NCBI GenBank assembly: GCA_900758165.1
Contig: CAAEQN010000148.1
Coordinates: 1 to 35,383, forward strand
DNA from: Clostridia bacterium
Lineage (GTDB): Bacteria > Bacillota > Clostridia > TANB77 > CAG-508
Reading direction: 5' to 3'
DNA length: 35,383 nt
In this document: positions 25,418 through 32,697 of the stretch, piece by piece
Layout of the letters: every line of letters starts with the position of its first letter
Numbering within the stretch: the first letter of the stretch is position 1
The notes under the pieces: generated by a model
Database searches by the model: none
What the model was told of the DNA's origin: nothing
Seen by the model: the letters and a program-made list of their open reading frames with translations, nothing else
Program-made: the position numbers and the translations under genes

Positions 25418-26534
25418 AATAATATTTGGGATAACAAGCCTTACATTGGGAGGCGCAGAAAGAGTATTAGTTGATATAGCAAATAAACTAGTAGAAAAAT
25501 TTGATATTACAATATTTACAATATATAATAATGGAGAACTTGAAAAAGAGTTAGATGACAAAATTCATAAAATTAGTCTGTATGATAAACAATATAAAGA
25601 ATTAACTAGAAAAGAAAAGATACTGATTCCTATATCAGTGTTATTCAATAAAAAGAAAATATTTAGAGAATATATAGATAATAAAAATTATGTAGCACAA
25701 ATAGCTTTTTTAGAAGGAGCAATAACCAGAATATTTAGCGTAAAAAGTAAGAATAATTCTAAAAAGATTGCTTGGATACATAATGATATTTCAAAAGTCT
25801 TTGGAAAAAATATAAAATCAAAAATAAAAAGGATTATAGATAGAAATATATATGAAAAATACGACGAATTAATATTTGTAAGTATTGATAATTTGGACAA
25901 GTTTAATAGAGTTTATGATGATATGCAACTACCTCACGAAAAAGTAATAAAAAATTATATCAATTCAGAAAGAATATTACGATTAGCAAAAGAAGAGAAA
26001 GATTATAACAATTTGTTTAATACAAATGAAGTTAATATAGTTCAGGTGTCTAGATTAGTCCAGCAAAAATCAATAGATAGATTTATTGAAGTTCATGCAA
26101 AACTTATAAAAGAAGGAATAAAACATCATATATACATAATTGGAGATGGACCATTAAGAGAAAAATTACAAAAGCAGATAGAAGAATTAAATGTAAAAGA
26201 CACTTTTACCTTATTAGGTGCAAAGAAAAATCCATATCCTTATATTAAACATTGTGATGCATTTGTTTTGTTTTCTGAATTTGAAGGGTATGGGATGGTA
26301 ATCGACGAGGCTAAAATATTAAATAAGTATGTGAGTATAACAAATACTGCAGCAAGAGAAGCCTTAATCGATTATCCAGAAAATAGTATGGTAGTCTCAA
26401 ATGATGAAAAGGGAATAGAAGAAGCTATAAGATATATAGTAAAAAATAAATCGAAAATTTTAGAAAAAAATAACAATTACCACTATGCAAATAACAAAAT
26501 TATTGATAAAATAGAAAAAATTATAAATTCTTAA
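25410..26534 (+). CDS. Glycosyltransferase family 4
   Basis: A 374-residue GT-B enzyme with 'GITSLTLGGAERVLVDIANK' at the N-terminus, 'IVQVSRLVQQKSIDRFI', 'IIGDGPLREKL', 'LLGAKKNPYPYIKHCDAFVL' and the EX7E motif in SEFEGYGMVIDE. It is paralogous to the GT4 at 16043. I start at GTG 25410 because AAAGGTG lies 6 nt upstream, whereas the GTG at 25401 falls inside that SD. It overlaps the Wzy/WaaL-like gene by 8 bp, implying translational coupling. Confidence 0.85.
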   Translation: MNKIIFGITSLTLGGAERVLVDIANKLVEKFDITIFTIYNNGELEKELDDKIHKISLYDKQYKELTRKEKILIPISVLFNKKKIFREYIDNKNYVAQIAFLEGAITRIFSVKSKNNSKKIAWIHNDISKVFGKNIKSKIKRIIDRNIYEKYDELIFVSIDNLDKFNRVYDDMQLPHEKVIKNYINSERILRLAKEEKDYNNLFNTNEVNIVQVSRLVQQKSIDRFIEVHAKLIKEGIKHHIYIIGDGPLREKLQKQIEELNVKDTFTLLGAKKNPYPYIKHCDAFVLFSEFEGYGMVIDEAKILNKYVSITNTAAREALIDYPENSMVVSNDEKGIEEAIRYIVKNKSKILEKNNNYHYANNKIIDKIEKIINS

Positions 26535-26564
26535 TAAAAAAAGGACGGTTAGTAATTAATAATT

Positions 26565-27461
26565 ATGAAAATATCAATATTAACTCCTACTTTTAATAGA
26601 GCTGTGCTATTAGATAAACTATACACTAGTATTTTGATAAACAATAATAATTCAAATTGTGAAGTAGAATGGCTAATAATGGATGATGGTTCCACTGATA
26701 ATACAAAGATAATAGTAGACACATATATAAAAGAAAATATTATAAATGTTCAGTACTATTATCAGGAAAATAGTGGTAAAATGTCTGCAATCAATGAGCT
26801 AGTAAAAAGAAGTACTGGTGATTTAATATTGGAATGTGACTCTGATGACTATTTAATTCCAGAAGCTTTTAAAATAATAGAAGAATCTTTAATACAATGC
26901 AAAGACATGTCAGACATTTATGCTATGGTATTTTTAAAATATGATCAAAATGGTAATAATATGGGAAATGATTTTCCAGAAGATAATTATAAAAGTTCAA
27001 TGTTTGACTTATATTTTAAAGAAGAAGTAACGGGAGAAAAAGCTTTAGTATTTAATAGCAGTATTAGGAAAAAATTTGAATATAAATTAGAAGATGGCGA
27101 AAAGTTTGTAACAGAAGCAAGGTTGCATCATGAGATGGATTTACACTATAATGTAAAATGTTTTAATAAAAAGATAATGATATGTGAGTACAAAGAAGAT
27201 GGCTACTCAAAAAATATTGATAAAATATTTTTACAAAATCCTAAAGGATATTATGAATATTTTAAGGAAATATTTAATCAAGACATGCATGGTGTCACAT
27301 TTAAAAAAAGATTATATATATATAAACATTATATATTATTTTCAGTGTTACTAAAACAGAAACATATAATAAAAAATGTAAAAGGTTTTACAAATAAAAT
27401 TATAGTGGCAATATTATATTTACCTGGGAAAATAGCCACAAAAAGAAAATTTAAAAAATAA
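26565..27461 (+). CDS. Glycosyltransferase family 2
   Basis: A 298-residue GT-A enzyme: ISILTPTFNRAVLLDKLYTS, 'LIMDDGSTDNT', 'QENSGKMSAINEL' and the DXD site ECDSDDYL at about residue 90, with a basic C-terminus (KKHYILFS..., KRKFKK) typical of membrane association. The SD AAGGA is about 19 nt before the ATG, unusually far, and an in-frame stop at 26553-26555 rules out most upstream starts, so initiation may be weak. A promoter for the ABC exporter begins right at its stop codon. Confidence 0.8.
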   Translation: MKISILTPTFNRAVLLDKLYTSILINNNNSNCEVEWLIMDDGSTDNTKIIVDTYIKENIINVQYYYQENSGKMSAINELVKRSTGDLILECDSDDYLIPEAFKIIEESLIQCKDMSDIYAMVFLKYDQNGNNMGNDFPEDNYKSSMFDLYFKEEVTGEKALVFNSSIRKKFEYKLEDGEKFVTEARLHHEMDLHYNVKCFNKKIMICEYKEDGYSKNIDKIFLQNPKGYYEYFKEIFNQDMHGVTFKKRLYIYKHYILFSVLLKQKHIIKNVKGFTNKIIVAILYLPGKIATKRKFKK

Positions 27462-27490
27462 TTGAATTTTATAAAATATTGTAATATAAT
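27462..27490 (+). promoter_or_regulatory. Internal promoter for the export and lipid-sugar module
   Basis: TTGAAT (27462-27467), 17 bp and a perfect TATAAT (27485-27490) start one base after the preceding stop codon. They would allow the ABC transporter and downstream genes to be transcribed apart from the glycosyltransferases. Confidence 0.75.
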
Positions 27491-27518
27491 CTGAAAAGAA
27501 AAAGAAAGGTGTTAAATA

Positions 27519-28274
27519 ATGCAGAAAAATACAAATTGTAAAGAAAGAGAAAACAGAATTGTAGTCGAAAATGTATATAAAACTTTTAATATATATATGG
27601 ATAAAGCAAATAGTTTAAAAGAAAAGATGCTATTTTGGAATAGAAATAAAAAAGAAAAAAGAGAGGTATTAAAGGATATAAATTTAACAATAAAAAATGG
27701 AGAAGCCGTTGCTTTAATAGGAGTAAATGGAAGTGGAAAATCTACACTTTTAAAGTTAATGACAAAAATAATATATCCTAATAAAGGAAAAATAGAAACT
27801 TATGGAAAGCTTACTTCATTATTGGAGCTAGGAGCTGGTTTCCATCCAGATTTTTCGGGTAGAGAGAATATTTATTTTAATGCTTCAATATTTGGGTTGA
27901 CCAAAAAAGAGATTGACCAAAGAATAGATAAAATAATAGAGTTTTCAGAGTTAGGTGCTTACATTGATAATCCAGTAAGAACATATTCATCAGGAATGTA
28001 TATGAGGCTTGCTTTTGCAGTTGCAATAAATGTAGATGCAGATATATTATTAGTCGATGAAGTGTTGGCTGTTGGTGATCAACATTTTCAAGATAAATGT
28101 ATAGAAAAAATGAAAGAACTTAAATCTGAAGGAAAAACAATGGTTTTCGTAACACATAGTATGAATATAGTAAATGAATTCTGTGATAGAGCAGTATGGC
28201 TTAGTAATGGTGTTATTAGAATGGATGGAGATTCAGCAAAAGTCACAGCAGAATATTTAAAGGAGACAGTTTAA
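27519..28274 (+). CDS. Polysaccharide ABC exporter ATPase (Wzt/TagH type)
   Basis: A 251-residue ATP-binding subunit energising export of a lipid-linked polysaccharide. It has Walker A GVNGSGKST (68-76), 'LLELGAGFHPDFSGRENIYFN' (the family block after the Q-loop), the signature YSSGM (156-160), Walker B ILLVDE (176-181) and the switch histidine in VTHSMN. It stops soon after the ATPase domain and lacks the C-terminal carbohydrate-binding domain found in some Wzt proteins, so substrate choice probably does not depend on a terminal cap. Its stop overlaps the permease start by one base. Confidence 0.92.
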   Translation: MQKNTNCKERENRIVVENVYKTFNIYMDKANSLKEKMLFWNRNKKEKREVLKDINLTIKNGEAVALIGVNGSGKSTLLKLMTKIIYPNKGKIETYGKLTSLLELGAGFHPDFSGRENIYFNASIFGLTKKEIDQRIDKIIEFSELGAYIDNPVRTYSSGMYMRLAFAVAINVDADILLVDEVLAVGDQHFQDKCIEKMKELKSEGKTMVFVTHSMNIVNEFCDRAVWLSNGVIRMDGDSAKVTAEYLKETV

Positions 28275-29047
28275 TGAATATTTTAAAGGATTTGTATAAT
28301 TATAGAGAATTATTAAAAACAAATATAAAAAAAGACATAGGAGGAAAATACAAGCATTCATTTTTAGGTATATTATGGTCTTTTGTTAATCCACTTTTAC
28401 AAATTATGGTATATGCTTTTGTATTCCAGGTAATATTAAAAAGTAATATAGAAAATTATGCAGTTTATCTATGTTGTGGATTAATACCTTGGCAATATTT
28501 TTCTGCAGTGGTATTAAGAGGAGCTGCAATAATGATAGATAATGCTAATGTGATTAAAAAAGTATACTTTCCGCGAGAAATTTTACCTATTTCATTAGTA
28601 AGTAGTGAGGGATTAAATTTTTTAATATCAACAATAATAATTTTAGGATTTGTTATATTTGGTGGTATTGGCTTATCGTGGAATATTTTATGGTACTTTT
28701 TAATATTAGCTATACAATTTATTGTTTCTATAGGAGTTTCTTTTATCGTATCAAGTATAACAGTTTATTTTAGAGACTTGATACATATACTTGGAATAAT
28801 AATGCAATTATTATTTTATGCTACTCCAATCGTATATTCTATGGATGCAGTACCAGAAAATTTTAAATGGATAGTAAAATTGAATCCAATGTCATACTTA
28901 ATAGATGGTTACAGAAATATTTTCTACAATAAGACAATGCCAGATTTTACGGGACTAACAAAAGCATTTATAATGGGGATTATATTGTGCTTGATAGGAT
29001 TTTTAATTTTTAAGAAATTAGAAAAAAGATTTGCAGAAGAATTATAA
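28274..29047 (+). CDS. Polysaccharide ABC exporter permease (Wzm/TagG type)
   Basis: A 257-residue ABC-2 permease with six predicted helices. The N-terminal amphipathic part ('DLYNYRELLKTNIKKDIGGKYKHSFLGILWSF') and 'NPLLQIMVYAFVFQ' are the hallmark of TagG/Wzm subunits. Later blocks 'GLIPWQYFSAVV', 'IKKVYFPREILPIS', 'YFRDLIHILGI' and 'NPMSYLIDGYRNIFY' also match. It partners with the adjacent ATPase. Translation is coupled through a TAATG overlap. Confidence 0.92.
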   Translation: MNILKDLYNYRELLKTNIKKDIGGKYKHSFLGILWSFVNPLLQIMVYAFVFQVILKSNIENYAVYLCCGLIPWQYFSAVVLRGAAIMIDNANVIKKVYFPREILPISLVSSEGLNFLISTIIILGFVIFGGIGLSWNILWYFLILAIQFIVSIGVSFIVSSITVYFRDLIHILGIIMQLLFYATPIVYSMDAVPENFKWIVKLNPMSYLIDGYRNIFYNKTMPDFTGLTKAFIMGIILCLIGFLIFKKLEKRFAEEL

Positions 29048-29084
29048 TTCAATAAAAATTCAAAGACTAATTGGGAGCAGATTA

Positions 29085-30857
29085 ATGTTTAAAGAAGAAA
29101 AAATGAAAAATATAATTGGAATCCTATTGTCTGCCATATTAGTAATATTTATATGGCACAAATTTTTAGTTAGCGGAAACACGGTAATTTTTTTATTGAT
29201 ATTTGTTTCTATGTATTATGTAATAAAAAAAACGATAGAGAAAGAAAATAAGAAAAAGTTTGCTATTACTGCAATAATATCGCTCATATTTGCATTAGTA
29301 GAAGTGATTTGCACTAGCATTAACATAGATTACACTTTAAATCATGTTTTAGACAAATGGACAATAATTAATTTTTTAGGATATGCGATTTTAGGATGGG
29401 TTTTAATATCAAATGCATATAATTTGTTTGATAGAGAAAGACCTAGTACTAATAATACAAATATAATATATACATTGTTAATGGATAACAAGTGGTCATT
29501 TTATATAAATGCGATAATAATATTCCTTGCTTGGTTACCTTATTTTTTAAGATATTATCCAGGATTACTAACAAACGATTCATGTTCACAAGTTTCGCAA
29601 AGTATAGGTTTAGCGATGCTTACAAATCATCACCCGGTATTTCACACTGGATTAGTTGCTTTATTTGTAAACATTGGACAAAACATATTTCACGACTTAA
29701 ATATAGGAGTAGCCTTATATACTGTTTTTCAGATGATTGCGATGAGCCTTATTTTCTCAACAGTAATAAATTATCTTAAGAAAAAAGAGATAAATAGTGG
29801 AATTAGAATGATAGTATTGCTATATTATATGTTTTATCCAATTAATGCTCTATTTAGTGTAACAATGTGGAAGGATATATTATTTTCTGGATTATTATCC
29901 ATATTTATAATACTAAGTGCAGAACTAGTAGTAGATACGGAAACTTTTCTAAATAATAAAAAGAATATAATTTGGTATATAATAGTTAGTATTTTGGTAT
30001 CTTATATGAGAAATAACGGAATTTATGTTATAGTATTAACAATGCCTTTTATAATAGTAGCTTTAAGAAAATATTGGAAAAAAATATTATTCATGTTTAG
30101 CATAATAATTGTTATTTATTTTTCAACCAAAACTATTATATTCCACTTACTAAATGTGCAAAAAGGCTCTATTGCAGAAATGATGTCTATACCATTGCAA
30201 CAAATTGCAAGAGTATATAAGTATCATTCAGAAGATCTAGATGAAAGCGATTTTAAAGAAATAAATAATATTTTTGAATGTTCAGATATAGGGGACAGAT
30301 ATATACCTACACTATCAGATCCAGTAAAAGCACAACTTAATGTGGAATATTTTACTAGCAACAAGGGAAGATTTATCAAATTATGGTTTAAACTTTTAAT
30401 AAAATATCCAAAAGATTATATTGAATCGTTTATATCCAATTCGTATGGCTATTATTATCCAGAAGCAAAAAATTGGGTGGCAAATAGAACAATGGAACAA
30501 AATAGTATGGGGTTAGAGCAAAGACCAATAATAAAAGGAACAATTGTATCAAAAATAGATTCATTAATAGAAAAAAGGGATATACCATTAATATCAATGT
30601 GTTTCAGTATAGGAATGGCGTTCTGGATTATAGTGACTTGCTTTGGATATAGAATACTAAAGCAGGATTATAAAAGCATACTAATATATGTGCCATTATT
30701 TATACTATGGCTTACCATAGTGGCATCACCAGTGTTCTGTGAATATAGATATGCGTATTCACTATTTACCACATTACCACTATATATATCATTGAATTTC
30801 ATAAAAAGAAAGGAATTACAAAATGGAAAAAATAGCAGTACTAATACCATGTTATAA
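29085..30857 (+). CDS. DUF6020 family GT-C-like membrane protein
   Basis: A 590-residue protein with about a dozen membrane helices. The conserved extracytoplasmic segment 'YYPGLLTNDSCSQ' through 'TNHHPVFHTGL' (about 157-190) fits DUF6020 and puts an acidic residue (D of NDS) and histidines in the first large loop, as in GT-C glycosyltransferases that use polyprenyl-phosphate sugars. A second loop (about 400-470) holds 'NSYGYYYPEAKNWVANRTMEQNSMG'. I start at ATG 29085 (GGGAG, 7 nt) instead of the TTG at 29031, which lies inside the permease gene. Its last 35 bp overlap a DPM1-like gene, suggesting the two proteins form a donor-maker and donor-user pair. The catalytic activity is inferred. Confidence 0.72.
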   Translation: MFKEEKMKNIIGILLSAILVIFIWHKFLVSGNTVIFLLIFVSMYYVIKKTIEKENKKKFAITAIISLIFALVEVICTSINIDYTLNHVLDKWTIINFLGYAILGWVLISNAYNLFDRERPSTNNTNIIYTLLMDNKWSFYINAIIIFLAWLPYFLRYYPGLLTNDSCSQVSQSIGLAMLTNHHPVFHTGLVALFVNIGQNIFHDLNIGVALYTVFQMIAMSLIFSTVINYLKKKEINSGIRMIVLLYYMFYPINALFSVTMWKDILFSGLLSIFIILSAELVVDTETFLNNKKNIIWYIIVSILVSYMRNNGIYVIVLTMPFIIVALRKYWKKILFMFSIIIVIYFSTKTIIFHLLNVQKGSIAEMMSIPLQQIARVYKYHSEDLDESDFKEINNIFECSDIGDRYIPTLSDPVKAQLNVEYFTSNKGRFIKLWFKLLIKYPKDYIESFISNSYGYYYPEAKNWVANRTMEQNSMGLEQRPIIKGTIVSKIDSLIEKRDIPLISMCFSIGMAFWIIVTCFGYRILKQDYKSILIYVPLFILWLTIVASPVFCEYRYAYSLFTTLPLYISLNFIKRKELQNGKNSSTNTML

Positions 30858-31782
30858 TGAAGAGCTAACAATAGAAAAGGTAATAAAAGACTTTAAGAGA
30901 GAATTACCTGATGCTGATATTTATGTATATAACAATAATTCTAAAGATAAAACAGAAGAGATAGCAAGAAAAAATGGCGCAATTGTTGTAAACGAATATA
31001 AACAAGGTAAAGGAAACGTGGTCAGAAGCCAATTCAGAGATATTGATGCTGACATATATGTTATGGTAGATGGAGACGACACATATCCTGCTGAATTTAT
31101 ACACAAACTTATAGAGCCTGTAAAGAATGGACAAGCTGATATGGCGATTGGAGATAGACTCTCTAACGGAACATATCAGAAAGAAAATAAAAGACCATTC
31201 CATGAATTTGGAAATAATTTAGTAAAAAAGGCAATTAATATATTATTTGATACTGACTTAAAAGATATAATGACAGGGTACAGAGTGTTTAACAAAAGAT
31301 TTGTTAAAAATATGCCAGTATTAAGCCCAAAATTTGAAATAGAAACAGAAATGTCTTTGTATGCATTGGATAAGAAATATATAATTAAAGAAATACCAAT
31401 AGAATATAGAGATAGACCAGAAGGAAGTTCATCAAAATTAAACACAGTAAGTGATGGTATAAAAGTTGTAAAGACTATTGCAAGAATGTTTAAAGATTAT
31501 AGACCATTTAAGTTTTTTGGGATTATTGCATTAATATTCTTCGCTTTGGGATTATTAGTTGGCATACCAGTACTTGTTGAATTTTTCAAGACAACATATA
31601 TTACAAAGGTTCCATCTGCAATTCTTGCAACAGGATGTATGAGCCTAGCTTCTGTGGCTTTTCAATGTGGAATAGTATTAGACACTATTACAAGACAACA
31701 TAGAGAAGATTATGAAATAAACCTTTTACGCTATGAACAAATTGAAGAAATGAAAGGAAAGTATAATAATACACATGAATAA
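30823..31782 (+). CDS. DPM1-like polyprenyl-phosphate glycosyltransferase
   Basis: A 319-residue GT2 protein of the dolichol-phosphate-mannose synthase/GtrB type, predicted to move a sugar from a nucleotide donor to undecaprenyl phosphate on the cytoplasmic face. The GT-A domain has 'VLIPCYNEELTIEKVI', 'YVYNNNSKDKTEEIA', 'GKGNVVRSQF' and the metal site VDGDDTYPAE (about 88-97), then 'DIMTGYRVFN' and 'IETEMSLYAL'. Two C-terminal helices (about 230-252 and 265-290) anchor it. The SD AAAGGA lies within the DUF6020 gene. It overlaps the next gene by 8 bp. The sugar is unknown. Confidence 0.83.
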   Translation: MEKIAVLIPCYNEELTIEKVIKDFKRELPDADIYVYNNNSKDKTEEIARKNGAIVVNEYKQGKGNVVRSQFRDIDADIYVMVDGDDTYPAEFIHKLIEPVKNGQADMAIGDRLSNGTYQKENKRPFHEFGNNLVKKAINILFDTDLKDIMTGYRVFNKRFVKNMPVLSPKFEIETEMSLYALDKKYIIKEIPIEYRDRPEGSSSKLNTVSDGIKVVKTIARMFKDYRPFKFFGIIALIFFALGLLVGIPVLVEFFKTTYITKVPSAILATGCMSLASVAFQCGIVLDTITRQHREDYEINLLRYEQIEEMKGKYNNTHE

Positions 31783-32668
31783 GTTAAAAGAATATATTAA
31801 ATTAATGAGATTAAAACACTATTTAAAAAATGTACTGATATTTTTACCAACAATATTTAGTTGCCAAATATTTGAATTAAATAAATTTATAACTTGTATA
31901 ATAGGATTTATTTCTTTTAGTTTAATGGCGTCAGCAATATATTGTATAAATGACATAAAAGACATTGAAAAGGATAAGAAACATCCAGTAAAGAATAAAA
32001 GACCAATTGCATCAGGAGCTATTTCAAAAAAAGAAGCTAAAATACTTGCAACAATATTAATAATTGTTTCTATTTCTTTAAATGTATTAATACTTTGTAT
32101 AGAAAAGAATTTAAGCAATTTTAGTGTTGCGATAAGTATTGAAATACTATATTTGGTATTGAATATTTTATACTCTTTTGGACTAAAGAACATACCTATT
32201 TTAGATGTGGTGATTTTAGTGTCTGGATTTATAATTAGAGTATTTTATGGTGCAGAAATCACAGGAATATATGTATCTAATTGGTTATACTTAACTATAA
32301 TGATGGGATCTTTTTATATGGGATTTGGAAAAAGAAGAAATGAAGCAATAAAACAGGGAGAAAAATCCAGAGATGTATTAAAGAAATATAACAAAGAATT
32401 TTTAGACAAATTTATGTATATATCACTAGTTTTAACTATTATGTTCTATTCCTTATGGTGTATTGATGAAAATACAATATCTAGAATAGGAAACGAATAT
32501 ATGATTTGGACTATACCATTGGTATTCGTAATACTTATGAAATATAGTCTAGATATAGAAGGAGATTCTTTTGGTGACCCAGTTGATGTGGTCTTAAAGG
32601 ATAGAGGACTGATTTTTCTACTGATATTGGCGGCTATAGTAATTATGAGTATATTATATATTCTATAG
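31775..32668 (+). CDS. Decaprenyl-phosphate phosphoribosyltransferase (UbiA family)
   Basis: A 297-residue membrane protein with about eight helices. It matches the phosphoribosyl-polyprenol (DPPR) synthase branch of UbiA, whose model is mycobacterial Rv3806c, rather than quinone prenyltransferases. The first site is N59-D60, D63, D67, H70-P71, K73 and R76-P77 in 'NDIKDIEKDKKHP.K..RPIASG'. The second is 'YSFGLKNIPILDVVILVSGF' with D144. 'GKRRNE' (185-190) also matches. The reaction would be PRPP plus polyprenyl phosphate giving polyprenyl-phosphate-5-phosphoribose, on the cytoplasmic side. prs, rpiA and a HAD phosphatase in the same locus support this. Start overlaps the DPM1-like gene by 8 bp. 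Confidence 0.85.
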   Translation: MNKLKEYIKLMRLKHYLKNVLIFLPTIFSCQIFELNKFITCIIGFISFSLMASAIYCINDIKDIEKDKKHPVKNKRPIASGAISKKEAKILATILIIVSISLNVLILCIEKNLSNFSVAISIEILYLVLNILYSFGLKNIPILDVVILVSGFIIRVFYGAEITGIYVSNWLYLTIMMGSFYMGFGKRRNEAIKQGEKSRDVLKKYNKEFLDKFMYISLVLTIMFYSLWCIDENTISRIGNEYMIWTIPLVFVILMKYSLDIEGDSFGDPVDVVLKDRGLIFLLILAAIVIMSILYIL

Positions 32669-32697
32669 TAAAAAAACAAATTAAGGAAGGAAAAAAG

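Noticed and set aside
29031..29084. TTG start for the DUF6020 gene inside the permease gene
   Set aside because: A GGGAG SD at proper distance supports ATG 29085, and the extra residues look like out-of-frame permease tail.
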